Of a stretch of 64,000 nt of DNA, positions 48,202 to 59,399 are shown piece by piece. Source of the stretch: Archegozetes longisetosus (Eukaryota; Arthropoda; Arachnida; Sarcoptiformes; Trhypochthoniidae). The stretch spans positions 4,140,001-4,204,000 of the forward strand of contig JAEMBT020000005.1 in NCBI GenBank assembly GCA_018873245.2. Direction: 5' to 3'. A program made the position numbers and the translations under genes. Numbering within the stretch: position 1 is the stretch's first letter; every line of letters begins with the position of its first letter. The notes beneath the pieces were generated by a model. That model worked only from the letters and a program-made list of their open reading frames with translations. It searched no databases and was not told the DNA's origin.

Positions 48202-48504
48202 AAAAACTTTTCTAACTATTTCTACTTAACTTTCACTTTAATTGTTTACTATCTTTAATGTTGTCTTTCTTTTGAAGAGCTTTAGATATGAATATGAACC
48301 ATTGTTAACACTGTAAATCTCTATTGATACGAACTTTACTCTCAAAAAGTTGTGTTCTATTCTGGCTATTCTTATGAATGTGAGTCATTCAAATCAAATA
48401 ATTGAAGATAAGTTTATTCAATAGATTGGAACTGACATAGAGATAACTAGTGACATCTAACTGAACAAATCTATTAAATCTATAACTATTACTAATATTA
48501 CTAC
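48202..48504 (+). repeat. ~300-bp direct duplication, copy 2
   Basis: Second copy of the segment at 47462-47764. The two could be the long terminal repeats of a very small defective element spanning 47462-48504, but the ends are not TG...CA, no primer site was seen, and a simple local duplication explains the data as well. Confidence 0.9.
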
Positions 48505-49406
48505 CATAATCTATAGTGCAAATAAATGAGTGCCATCTACAATATATATGATTACTATTGTCTTACATACAGTTTATTCTCTGTAAAATATAAATTAGTA
48601 AACTTAACAATAATTATGTTCTAGTCAGTTAACATAATTTTACATTGTTATTATATTTGAGCAATCTTCGTATCCATTACTTGGCTTTTCTACAAATTGA
48701 ATTATCAAATTTTCTATTTGTCGTCTGCATTATTTGTAATCACGTTTAGGTAAAGTTCTGAACAAATGCATTGTAGGGGGCAGTCAACAAATTATTTAAC
48801 TATTATAACTTCTGGTGCAAAGTCCGTAGTTTACGGTAACGACCAGTACTCTCTAATTAGTTTCCATGGCATCCAATCAGACTTAAAAGTCATGTAGGAC
48901 GATAGGCTAATCTTACTCACTTTACATTACAATTATGGTAAACAGAGTAACTAAAGAGTGCAGTTACTGGCTCTTTAGAGCTCTAACTTTCAGTGTTTTC
49001 AGTTTATTGCGTTTAATAATAAACTTTTTTGCGTAGAAAATGGTGCCACTCTTTTAAACTAATATAGATATTGAACAAATAGAAAAATGAGCTACTTTCA
49101 AGTCTGCATCTTCTCTTACGTGTGTGCCGAGCCATGACTTTAGACAAACTATCCAGCTATTCTTTGAGATGACTTCCAAAAACACGATACAACCTCTTTG
49201 AGCTACTATTTTTGATTTTTCAAAAACTAATTCTTGTTGAAGCTCTTCAATACAATCTTTTATTTATTAAATGTTAAGGCATTTATATAATCCAGAGAAT
49301 TAAAAAAAACAACAAATAGTTTCACAATATAAATAATGATAAACATAGAAAGTTGTGCAAAATGCTTTAAAATTAACAATAAATTAGAAACACAATCAGT
49401 TTTGAC
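48505..49406. other. intergenic, no gene seen
   Basis: AT-rich sequence leading to the 3' end of FAM177. No coding frame was supported. Confidence 0.45.
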
Positions 49407-50006
49407 TTAGAATTTTTGTTTCTCCAAATCAATGTTAATTTGTTTGGGCTTTTGTTCCTTATCTGTAAGATTTATTTCATTTTTGTTTGAGTCGGATTGA
49501 GTCCAACCTGAAAATTCTTCCGATTGTTTGGTTTGCAAATTGCTTTCCTCTTCTACTATTCTGTTGTATTCATCGATTTCGTACTGGTATTTTGGTGAAG
49601 TTATCCCAAAAAGGTTCGCCAAATTTTCTCCAATATAATCACAGGCTATTTATTGATTCAAATTAATTGAACTTAAAATCAATCAAAACTTTCAAATGTT
49701 TATAAAGTTTGACAAAAACCTTTTAATGTCTGATATCCGAACCAAAAAACAGAATTGGCCAAATATGACACCAGAGGAAAGTTCTCCTGCAAAAAATTAT
49801 ATTATTATTTATTTAAAAACCAATTTTATTCACTACTCAATTGATCTGAAACTAACCAAAACTATTTGTTTTTCTGAGTTGTTCTCATTTGAATCTTTCT
49901 GATCAGTCTCTTCATCGTATTCCTCGAGAACTCCATCACTGAAGTAGAGAACTCGTTTAGGAGTTTTTATATTACATTCAACAGTTCCAGAATTATTTGA
50001 TGACAT
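49407..50006 (-). CDS. FAM177 family protein
   Basis: Reads right to left with exons 50006-49857, 49786-49720 and 49645-49407, giving 151 aa in frame. Exon 1 encodes KTPKRVLYFSDGVLEEY, matching the family's opening R-I-HF-SG---EEY motif, then an acidic region. Exon 2 holds a hydrophobic segment (SYLANSVFWFGYQ). Exon 3 gives CDYIGENLANLFGITSPKYQ, the FAM177 signature, followed by a charged tail. The family is small, conserved in animals and poorly understood. Human FAM177A1 has been linked to Golgi and endosomal membranes. It starts head to head with the MTIF3 gene, about 250 bp away. Confidence 0.92.
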
Positions 50007-50150
50007 AACTGAAGAAATTATTTAGATTTTTAAACAAAGTGACAATAATTGAATCGATATGTCATTGACTTATAAGCATTGATTGAGTGAAACAAATACT
50101 AATCTCTAACGGCAACAATATTTACACATACTGTACGACAGCTGAGAAGA

Positions 50151-50162
50151 AAACACGTGTTT
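50151..50162. promoter_or_regulatory. palindromic E-box in FAM177/MTIF3 shared promoter
   Basis: AAACACGTGTTT is a perfect 12-bp palindrome centred on CACGTG. It sits in the 246-bp gap between two divergent start codons. bHLH factors (Myc/Max, USF, MITF/TFE types) bind such sites. The assignment as a shared control element is inference from position. Confidence 0.45.
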
Positions 50163-50252
50163 ACGTAAAGTGAGACACAAATAATCAGTGTTGTTTACTT
50201 ATTCATGTCTTAAATCTATTGGTTGTTATTGCGTTCTAAATATCACTTTAAC

Positions 50253-51124
50253 ATGTCACTTCGATTTGCTCTTAAACAGTTTTACTTAATCAATTTTCTT
50301 AGAAATCAAAACTATTTAATAACTCCGATCGCTTCTAAGATAACTAACTTTCGAAGTTTTTCAGCTAAACCAAAAGATCCAAATTTTATTAAAGGAAAGA
50401 ATGATTCAGAAGAAACCAGTTCTGGCATTAAAATAATGCTTAAGGATGAAGATGGAAAGATATTAGGTGTCAAGACTAAAGCAGAGGCTGAACTCTTGGC
50501 CAAAAAACATTCTTTGTTTTTATTACAGGATAACGTTGACAAAAGCAAATATCCTGTCTTTAAGATGGTCTCAAGCAAACTATTTGCCAAAATGGATGAA
50601 AATGGTCCCGAAACTGACACCAATTCCTCCCAACCTGTTGCGAAAGACTCGAGCCAAGAGAAAAAGTCCCCAACAAAAAAAGGTCGGGAAGTGAAACGAC
50701 TGGCTTTTTCTGCAAAAGCTAGTGATAATGACTTGTTGACTAAAATTAAACAAACGAAAAAATGGATTTCTAAAGGATCTGAAATCAGGATCCATATTAA
50801 TAGTCCGCAAAACGACAAAAGTTGTTTGGTAATAGCTTTATAAGTTTTATGATCATTTTATGTGATTTATATTAAATTTAATATTAATTATAGGAAGATA
50901 TTTATCAACGATTTGAAACCGAGTTGAAAGGATCTGTTAGATTTGTCCAAAAGAGGATGTCAGAAAATGATTTGAAATTCACTTTATTTTCAACTGTTGA
51001 TCCTAAAACTCAAGTCAATGCTCAAACTAATTCTGAAACTGACGAGCAGTCGATTGATTTCGATAATCTAGATCCTAATCAATTACTTAGCGATGAGTTC
51101 GAAGAAATATTGAAGAAGAAATAG
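50253..51124 (+). CDS. MTIF3: mitochondrial translation initiation factor IF-3
   Basis: Two exons, 50253-50828 and 50894-51124, encode 268 aa. IF-3 binds the mitochondrial small ribosomal subunit and governs initiator tRNA and start-codon selection. The N-terminus (MSLRFALKQF, Arg/Lys/Phe-rich with no acids) looks like a mitochondrial targeting sequence. The IF3 N-domain pattern follows about residues 55-105 (IKIMLKDEDGKILGVKTKAEAE). The C-domain includes VKRLAFSAKASDNDLLTKIKQ, KWISKGSEIRIHI and EDIYQRF. A long charged linker joins the domains. I chose ATG 50253 because no earlier in-frame ATG is visible. AATAAA at 51177-51182 is the likely poly(A) signal. Confidence 0.88.
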
Positions 51125-51504
51125 TTATTATTCAGTAATCGCTATTTTATTGTATATATTATTCTGATGGAAAGGCAATAAAATTATATTTGTAGCTCAA
51201 AGTGAATTATGTGGTATTTTACTCACATCAAACCAAACAAACTGTGAGAAACAGTCGCGCGATTTGTGATTAGAAATCAATTCATCGACTAATACTTAGA
51301 GTTGCATTCTTTGAAAATACAACTATCATTTATTAGGAACGAAAACAATTGATACATAGAGATAATTATATAAATCTGATAGAGTTCATTTCTAGTTCAA
51401 CAATTGTGAGAAATTAAATAATTAGAAAATGCTCACATATATTTAATTCAATGTAGAGATTATTCCTATCTTTATGTCTCAATTTATAACAAACATAATC
51501 TAGA

Positions 51505-52615
51505 CTATTTAATCTGACTATCGACGCACTGAGTCCTAAACTGGATGTCGCAGTTCATGATATTCTCCATTTGATCCTTAGTTACTTCGACATCAGTCAA
51601 TTGAGATGCTTTGCATACTCTGCGACGGATTATTTTATTCCGGGCCTAAAATCAAATTCAGACATAAAAGTCAACTCATAATAGCAAAAACTGAATAGAA
51701 ATAAAACAAAGGCTCACTTTTTCAGGTTTAGGCTTTGAGTGATTTTCCAAATGTCGATTTAATGACTTCTTATGCTTAAACGTTAGATCACATCCTTCTT
51801 GAGTGCACTTATATTGTGTTCCGTTATGAGAGCTTCGAATATGACTCATTAAGCTTGATTTTCTTGTATAAGTTCGATCGCATCCCTCAAAACTACACAA
51901 GAATTGTTCGCTAACCTTCGAATGAATAGTTTCTTTGTGTAAATTCAAATTATAGCTATTGTTGAACTTTTTATCACAGACATCGCACTTGAGGCACTTG
52001 TGATTAAATGCGATATGTTTTCTCAATTCAGTCCATTTTGTAGCAACAAAATTACAGCCATCTCTTCCACAACTATATCCTTCGTGTGTTTTCAAATGAC
52101 TTTTCAGCTTCGATTGAGTCGCGAACTGTTTATCGCATTTATTGCACTCGAAAGGCTTTTGTCCGTTGTGTTGATAGCTATGAATTCTTAGTTGAAATTT
52201 AGTTTTAAATACTTTTTGGCATTCATCACAGATATATTCTTTGCGTATCTTTTGTTCGACTTTTGTCTTGCCATTACTATCGATGTTATGCGGTCTTTTC
52301 ACGTGTTTATTGAGATATGTTTTACACGTAAACGAACGCTCACAGCCTTCTAGTGGACAAATGAATGGACGCTATTTCAGGATTAAATTCAAAATATCAA
52401 AATCAGTATTACATAAACCATCTATCAAATAGCTATACCTGTCCCGTGTGTCGTCTCAAATGTCTGTTAAGTCTATACAACCTCTTGAAGACTGCATTGC
52501 AATTGTCGTAATGACAGACATGATATAAATTGTTTTTCACTTCATATTTATTAATAGATTTTTCGCACTCTTTTACTTCAATTGAATCACTTTCAGATTC
52601 AGACTGACCCGTCAT
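51505..52615 (-). CDS. GTF3A: transcription factor IIIA, C2H2 zinc-finger protein
   Basis: Reads right to left with exons 52615-52439, 52371-51718 and 51645-51505, about 323 aa. TFIIIA binds the internal control region of 5S rRNA genes to start RNA polymerase III, and binds 5S RNA itself. After an acidic N-terminus there are eight C2H2 fingers. The last six align one for one with fingers 4-9 of vertebrate TFIIIA: a plain CxxC finger, THEGYSCGRDGC, WTELRKHIAFNH, the CDVCDKKF finger with its short linker, CDRTYTRKSSLMSHI and CDLTFKHKKSLNRHL. Only two fingers precede them where vertebrates have three. The basic segment after the fingers (RNKIIRRRVC) is in place. All exon joins are phase 0. It diverges from COG2 and converges with MTIF3. 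Confidence 0.88.
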
Positions 52616-52669
52616 TTGTATTAATTAATTAATTAAGTATTCTGTCTATTCTGCCTTACATCTAAGAAA

Positions 52670-52675
52670 CACGTG
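52670..52675. promoter_or_regulatory. E-box in TFIIIA/COG2 intergenic promoter
   Basis: CACGTG lies about 55 bp upstream of the TFIIIA start codon, inside the 635-bp gap shared with the divergent COG2 gene. The rest of the gap (52616-53250) shows no gene. A regulatory role is inferred from position and from the similar site between FAM177 and MTIF3. Confidence 0.35.
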
Positions 52676-53250
52676 AAAATTAGCCTCACATTTAAATCGT
52701 TCAAACTGAAGTAGAGGTCAACATAGACTCATATGATTTGTTGAGGAAAGTCTAAGTCGTCAAAATGAATTTAGCTATTAAATTAGATTTAGTTCACATA
52801 CAAAAATTCAAATATTCAGTATTTAGTAGGTTTATGGATTTATTAATGATCAAAACACAAAACAAATTGATGGTTAAATTTAAGATAAATAAGTTAATAG
52901 CACAAGTTACTTGCGAAATAATAACCGGAATATAAAGCTTATAACAATTGCGTTGATCTCTATTTATGATTAAAAACTCTGATGTGTTGTCATTACATTT
53001 ATTAGATTCATCGCCGGTTTTCCAATGTTTACATTTTTGCTGATGACAACTACTAATAAATTAATTAAACAATAATTATATTGATGCATTAACGAATAAT
53101 TGACATAGTTTCCGATCCAATATATTCCTCAAATTATGAATATGACTTTTATGCTAATTATGTCTCAATTTTAGTTCAAAATATTCTCAATATTTTGATT
53201 TTTCATATCCCAGCAAATCAACAAATATTTGATTAAATAATTGATAAAAA

Positions 53251-55458
53251 ATGTCTAACGAAACGATTAATGGAAACAAGACTGAGGTGGAAGTAACGCA
53301 AGTATCCAATGATGTTTTGCCAGAAGTGAGCAAATCGTTTTGTTTTGTTGGCGAAGACTTTGCAAACGAATCGTTTTCAGTGGACTTATTTGTCAAAAGG
53401 AATCGTTCGAAGGCGTCATTGGAACAGTTAAAAGATGATCTGAGCTCTTATTTGAGAATTTTGAAGACATCAATGATTGATTTAATAAACGAAGACTACA
53501 CCGATTTCGTCAATTTGTCGACCAATTTGATGGGTTTGGATAAATCGATCGGCAACTTATCGACTCCTTTGAGACAATTACGTGACGACGGGCTCAAAGT
53601 TGAGCAACAATTCAATGATGTTATTCATGAACTTGAGACTAAAATCACTAAGCTTAATATAGTTCGACAAAATAAGAACCAATTAAACAAAATAATTGAT
53701 ATTATCAATGGTATCGATAGAGCAGAGAAGTGGTTCAATGATTTCGAAAATAGTCATAATATTAACGATAATGAGAAGCATTGGTTTTCATCTGTTGAGA
53801 GAATTGCTTTAATTATAACTAAAATTGAAATGCAGTTCAAATCGCTTAGTCTAAACATACCTTTAGTGACACAACAGTTAAGTCCAAGATTTGAACTGAT
53901 ATCTAATTTACTTTATGAAAATCTTGAGTCAGGGTTTTTCAGTGCAATCACTAATAGTGATCGACAACAACTCGAATCAATTCTAAGAATTTATTCACTT
54001 AATGGTAAACATGCTGAATTAGAGAATATGTTCCGACAAAAAGTTGTCAAACCCTACATGAATGAAGTGATTTGTGAAAGTTTTCTCGACAAGTATGGAA
54101 TCAATCGTTTCTTTCAAGAAATCTTGGAATTCATTGATTTGAAATGTCAGCTAATAATCGACATAAACGATGAAAACTTTTCATTTATGATAAGTTCTGT
54201 TTGGAAAGAAATTTCCAATTGTTTGATCGTAAGAACGCCATCACTATTTTCTGCTGGAAATCCTGATCACTTCCACTTTCAATATTCTTCAACGGCACAA
54301 TTCATCGACAACTTCATAGCTAAGAGTAAAATAAGAAAATCTGATTTGGAAAATGATGCAAACTATAACGAATTGATGAGCAAATTCAATATTGAAGTCT
54401 ACTTTCATATTCGATTTCAACAAATCGCTACAAGATTTGAGTCATCCCTCGTAGAACATCCTTATGATTATAATAATGAGAACGGAATCAATAAATTCAA
54501 GCTTTTCGTAACACAAGTTTTATATGAATGTGTCACTACTTGTTGGTCGCCTCAAACTGTGTTCATTTCGCATCTATTTTCATCGTTTTGGAAGTTAACG
54601 CTTCAACTGTTTAGTCGCTATACTTTTTGGTTGCAAAACCTTAAAGATTCTGAGATCAAATTTGCGTCGAATAATACCTCTCTTAATGAGACAACAGTGC
54701 AAAACACTAAATATTCCAATCAAAGTATATTTTTAGGTCTACTTGTCAACGATTGTGAGAATTTACTAACTAAATTAAAGTCGTTTTTTCAATCTAATAT
54801 TCTTCAACTAAAACCGTTTGTTGTCGATGACAATGAATTGCAGCAGTCTTTTAGTGAAGCTCTTGAATCTGTCTCGACAAATGGATTGTCGAATGTCATA
54901 AAACTGATTAAATGGTGTCTCGTAAACCAATGCGATCTTGTCTTGAGGCAAGTCAATGACGTGCCTCGACTTTACAGAAAAACTAATAAAGACGTTCCTA
55001 CCAAAGCATCTAATTATGTCAATAATTGCATGGATTTGATTACGTTTATTACATCCAGTGAAACGCAAGTTTGGAAAATCGAGTGGACTCAAGATATCTT
55101 GAGAGAAGTCACTTCTCATTTCAAACAATTCACTTCTGAAGTCTTAACTTCCGTTCAAAAGATAGAAGACAGTCTTAAGCGACTCAAAAAAGCTAAAGTT
55201 GGAAATCAAAACAATCAAATCAAGAATAATTCTAGTATGTCTGACGATGACAAAATTCGACTTCAGATCTATTATGATGTCGAAGAGTATGGAAAACAGG
55301 TATTTATGGCTTAAATCTTACTTCGATTTCATGTTTCATTCGATATGTTCTTATTTTATGTTTAGATCGAAGAGAAGTTAGGCGTTAAGAAGGAATCAAT
55401 TAAACCATTCATGGAATTATATGAGATGGCGATCGCGACCAAAAATTTGATAAATTAA
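53251..55458 (+). CDS. COG2: conserved oligomeric Golgi complex subunit 2
   Basis: Two exons, 53251-55299 and 55366-55458, encode 713 aa, close to the 738 of human COG2. COG2 is a lobe A subunit of the COG tether that holds retrograde intra-Golgi vesicles. The opening signature FCFVGEDFANESFSVDLFV and the coiled-coil block with LRILKTSMIDLINEDYTDFV, then LSTNLMGLDKSI, are those of the COG2 N-terminal domain. The remainder is helical, as in the CATCHR fold. The last exon, GVKKESIKPFMELYE, closes the protein. ATG 53251 directly follows an A-rich leader (AAAAAATG). AATAAA near 55648 may serve as the poly(A) signal. The 3' end meets SAYSD1 tail to tail. Confidence 0.94.
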
Positions 55459-55754
55459 AATAATTTTTTAGCAACTTTCGAAATTAAATTTTAGCTTTAA
55501 TTTATTGATTTTGAGGCCTTAATTGAGAAGTAATTGTATTTGGATTACGAGCTCATATTTGATAACCATATATATGTTAATCAGATTTTCAAAAACTTAT
55601 TGTTATTAAAATTAATATTTTATTAATTTATATCTTACAAAAACATAAATAAAATAATTTATATGCAAACAATTATGTTGATTTTCTTGTTTAAATTTCA
55701 TTTTCAAAAATATGTTTCGTTGTATTGAAAGACAATCTAATAGTAAGTCAAATG

Positions 55755-56309
55755 TTAAAAGTGATGAACAAGTCCAAACTTGAGCTGTCCTTCCAGTTGT
55801 TCAGCAGAAACTGCGCCGTGAATTGGTTTGCACCCAGGATTGAATACCGAATAAGCACTTAGTTCTCCTCTTTTTCTCTTTCTATTTCTCAGATTCGTAC
55901 AAATGAAGACCAGGAGAGCGATAGCGAAGAAAACAGCACCAAATTGCAACATAAACGCAACAATTTGACACAATACGTAAATCAATATTTTGATTATTAT
56001 TATTATAATGTCCAATTTACTCAAACCACTCGATTGGTCGTCTTCGATGTCGTCAATGGGGAAGGCAGAGTCATCGTATAAATCACTTTCCTCTTGGCTG
56101 TCAGATTGTTCTGAAATGAGTTTAGTTTGGTCGCTATTATTGTTAGACATTTCAGTTGAACTATTCTCTATTTTTGGTTGACCACTGATCCTCTTTCGTA
56201 TTGAATGCAATATATTTGATAGTCTAGGGGAAGGATCAGCACTCTTTTGTCTATTGGCTCGAAATTTAGCCAATTTTGACTCTATTTCATTATCGGAGTT
56301 TGAATTCAT
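55755..56309 (-). CDS. SAYSD1: SAYSvFN domain-containing protein (SAYSD1 homologue)
   Basis: A single exon of 184 aa. The C-terminal signature SAYSVFNPGCKPIHG then AEQLEGQL is that of SAYSD1, an ER membrane protein that recognises UFMylated ribosomes at the translocon and helps clear stalled nascent chains. The N-terminal LAKFRANRQK motif also matches the human protein. One long hydrophobic region (about residues 100-140) comes just before the SAYSvFN domain. The middle is acidic and Ser-rich. It is divergent from MAD2L1BP (382 bp between start codons) and convergent with COG2. Confidence 0.94.
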   Translation of the reverse strand: MNSNSDNEIESKLAKFRANRQKSADPSPRLSNILHSIRKRISGQPKIENSSTEMSNNNSDQTKLISEQSDSQEESDLYDDSAFPIDDIEDDQSSGLSKLDIIIIIIKILIYVLCQIVAFMLQFGAVFFAIALLVFICTNLRNRKRKRGELSAYSVFNPGCKPIHGAVSAEQLEGQLKFGLVHHF

Positions 56310-56691
56310 TTATTAAAATCTAATTTAATTAATCAAATGAGCTCAACGAATAAAACAGCAAAACAATTATGAAGACAATTTTATATTTAAAAACATATTT
56401 TAAATCAACACTTATGACTGAGAGTTATGGACATAGAGATAAACGAATTAATAGAAAAATTGCATAATTAAAAGATTAAAAGACGATATGGATAGAAATT
56501 AAACTTTTATTAAGACTAAGCTATAAACTTTCAATACGTGTCGGATACTAATACTTTATATATTATTGTTTACTTTCATTTGAAAGTATGACGTAATATA
56601 TAAACAGATGTCGGTTATGGCCGTTGAAGTCATGTTCAAATAATAGTCTACTTATCGGTTTCTAACTATTTAAATAACAATATAAGAGAGA
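56310..56691. promoter_or_regulatory. divergent promoter region of SAYSD1 and MAD2L1BP
   Basis: A 382-bp gap between two head-to-head start codons. It must hold both 5' leaders and promoters. It contains a TGACGTAA half-CRE at about 56588-56595 but no CACGTG. Assignment rests on gene arrangement only. Confidence 0.4.
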
Positions 56692-57645
56692 ATGTCTTCA
56701 GAAGAAGAAGAAGGAGATATAAGAAGGAAGCGATTAAAGTTGCGACACGATCCAATAAAATGTTTAATAGAGTTAGAAAATGGACTGATTACGCGAGAAC
56801 TAACGGCAAGACTGGTGTGTGAAATTTGCAAGTATTTACTCTACGACAGACAACAAATACCATTCCCTTTGTCCAACTCTATCACTTTCACTCAACTCAA
56901 CCATAAATCTATTCATTCTACTCTCAACCGTAAAGAACAACTCCTTCTACTCATGATCAACGACTTGAACAAACTTTTCGATCAATTGATTTGTGTTATG
57001 AAAATTAACGAAATAGCAATCGATTGCGTTTGTCTATCATTAGGTCAAACATTACGAATGCCTAAAGAGTTGTACTGCATAGAAATGCCTGAAATGGATA
57101 TTTATTCGGTCAAACATTCATTGATTTGTAATAAAATTAGTCTGAGATCGGCTGTGACGCGATTTTTCAAGACTATACTAAATGACGGAAAGATTTTATT
57201 TCAGAACAGAAAAGATATTGCCATCACTAAACTCTTTCTTCTGGTCAAGTTGAAGGCGAGTTTTGTACCACTTCTTATGGAGCACTCTCTTAAGTGTCAC
57301 TCTATTAGTGACGACAGCGATGAGCCACTCTTTACGCCACACATCGACTACGAATTGCCTAAAATTGGTAACAGATTTAAATTCACAATCAAACAAAAAC
57401 AATGCAATTGTCGCTTAGCTTCCGATCAAAAGCATTTCAAAATTTACGACGAAAATAACGAGCAAACAATTGATAGCAATTATGTCGAAGAAGAGTTGAC
57501 TAAAACAATGTCTGACTCATTGAGTTTGAATAATTCGCCTTCAAATAAATGTGAAGATTTTATTTGGGTTCAAATACGGTCATCGATCAAAGGTGTTCAG
57601 TATAACAGTACAAATAAAGATGAATTATTACTGAATAGTTGTTAA
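56692..57645 (+). CDS. MAD2L1BP: MAD2L1-binding protein, p31comet
   Basis: A single exon of 317 aa. p31comet binds closed MAD2 and, with TRIP13, takes apart the mitotic checkpoint complex. Landmarks match the human protein in order: CEICKYLLYDRQQIPFPL near residues 43-60 (human CELLKHIMYQRQQLPLP), SPKEFYELD-like MPKELYCIEMPEMDIYSV, HIDYELPKIGNRFKFTI (human NYRVPSRGHKLTVTL), and EDFIWVQIRSSIKGVQ (human EDYIWFQAPVTFKGF). The N-terminus is acidic then basic and could carry a nuclear localisation signal (RRKRLKLR). It converges on FRMD8 with about 150 bp between stops. Confidence 0.88.
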   Translation: MSSEEEEGDIRRKRLKLRHDPIKCLIELENGLITRELTARLVCEICKYLLYDRQQIPFPLSNSITFTQLNHKSIHSTLNRKEQLLLLMINDLNKLFDQLICVMKINEIAIDCVCLSLGQTLRMPKELYCIEMPEMDIYSVKHSLICNKISLRSAVTRFFKTILNDGKILFQNRKDIAITKLFLLVKLKASFVPLLMEHSLKCHSISDDSDEPLFTPHIDYELPKIGNRFKFTIKQKQCNCRLASDQKHFKIYDENNEQTIDSNYVEEELTKTMSDSLSLNNSPSNKCEDFIWVQIRSSIKGVQYNSTNKDELLLNSC

Positions 57646-57798
57646 CTACTAAACAGTGATTTCTAATACTGATTCACTCATGTGTTTATTTATAATCACT
57701 CTAAGGTAATCTATAAATACAAATAGTTTTCATTTCATTAAAATTAAAAGCATCTCATAAATACATTCACTGTTGAAAGGGTTATTTTTATTTGATTT

Positions 57799-59296
57799 TT
57801 ATTTTACTTTTTGAAAATTCACCTTTTGACTACCATTTTTCCTGACCCAAGAACCCGTTTTATTAATACAACGACCAGAAGTGTCAAATGTTGCAAACGA
57901 TAACTTTTTGGTATTACACGAATTTATTGATCCGTTCGATGATTTAAAATTGAAACCAGTATTACTGACTGAAGAGCTAGTAGTGCCTGATGTTAGAGAA
58001 CCGTCCGTACAATCAATGGAGACGCTGGCATTTTGATTAACTGAATCTTCAGTTGTCTTAACGTCTTCTATGAATGTATTGATTAACGTTTCAATCAGTT
58101 TGATCTGATGCGTGAATATCTGAAGAATGTTGCTGCAATCTGAATTGGAATTATCAGGTATTTGGATGAATAAACACGGAATACAATCTGGATTTTTAGT
58201 GTCCTTTGGACAACCAATAGCCCAACAGAGGTTATTGAAATCAATTGATACTAACAGCTCCTAAAAAATACAATAAACTTCAATCCTAACAACTTCAACA
58301 TAAACCATAATTATCAAGACTTACAGCACTTTCTTTAGAAATAATGTGAATTCCTTCGGGATTGATAGCAATCCATACTTTTTGGTCAAAATGGTTCATT
58401 AAAGAGGCCAATCCTGATTTGACTGGTCTCTCGATCTGTGCTGAGAAATAAGCGCTGCCATAACAAGGAATAGACCAACAAATTTCCATATACGCTCTCA
58501 ACAACTTATATTCAGTAGTTTCACTACTTGAAATCTTTTCCCATTCCTTAATGATTTGTTGCGCACAACGAGTTGACTGACTATTTCGACTCAATGTACG
58601 AATCAATCCATTTATTCTGTTGCTATCATTAGTTTTAATATAATTACACGGAATGTACTCGTTCAAATGTTGTCGAAAATATTCAATAGTATGCTTATCT
58701 CCATCGAAATCACCCAAATCAATAGCAGCTTGAATTGCAGCCAATTTCTCAAAGCTGTCACTCGGATATCTTCCGTCCAATACATTAAGCTTTGCTTCTG
58801 AGTATAACAGACGAAGTGTTCCGATGTATTCCGATCCAATGCAAATCTCTTCGGATTTATTACCGAAAACATTCCTCTGAAAACTGAGAGTTGGTTCGTC
58901 TTTTTCGATGAGCTGCTGGTTTTCTACCAATTCATTTGGTCCATATTTAAACAACATTTTGTCCCAATTGGCCAAAACATAGAATGGTTTGTGAAGTGGT
59001 TGTAACTGCAATTCGAGATATTTTGAAGTGACCCAAATTGCAAAAAGAGATTTATATTTTGCATCTCTTGAATCGAATTTCAATTGTTTGTCAACATTCT
59101 GATTGGGTAATTCTTCATACAATTTATTTAAAATTTGCTGCGCGGTCACAGATGTCAATTGTTGATTGAATGTGAGACAAACACCCGATTGATTCATTAG
59201 AAAAACACATAAATCATTATTACCATTGTTGGTCTGAACTTCATCTTGTGACCTATTATATAACTCGTCGTCTCTTTTCACTTTAGGTGAACTCAT
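57799..59296 (-). CDS. FRMD8: FERM domain protein, FRMD8 (iTAP) homologue
   Basis: Reads right to left with exons 59296-58325 and 58260-57799, 477 aa (human 464). FRMD8 binds the cytoplasmic tail of iRhoms and stabilises the iRhom-ADAM17 sheddase complex. Family landmarks: LFAIWVTSKYLELQLQPLHKP, ANWDKMLFKYGP, SFQRNVFGNK, LRLLYSEAKLNVLDGRYP (human LRLLYEEAKGNVLAARYP), SIPCYGSAYFSAQIERPVKS and IAINPEGIHIISKES. A FERM F3 (PH-like) lobe follows, continued in exon 2 with the helix SNILQIFTHQIKLIETLI. The tail is Ser/Thr-rich. An in-frame ATG at 59398 would add 34 unrelated-looking residues. I prefer MSSPKVKRDD at 59296, but either is possible. Confidence 0.9.
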
Positions 59297-59399
59297 GTCG
59301 CAAATTAGTGATGAATGAAAATCTGAAAAATCTGTAAAATCACAATTAATTGCAATCCTAGTTACAAAATGACATTTAATTAAAATAGAAGTTAACATT

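Noticed and set aside
47995-48258. 87-codon plus-strand frame rich in Phe, Ile and Lys
   Set aside because: It runs from unique DNA into the second copy of the duplication, and its composition is that of random AT-rich DNA.
50312-50818. 168-codon antisense frame over MTIF3
   Set aside because: It is the shadow of a conserved sense gene and shows no domain.
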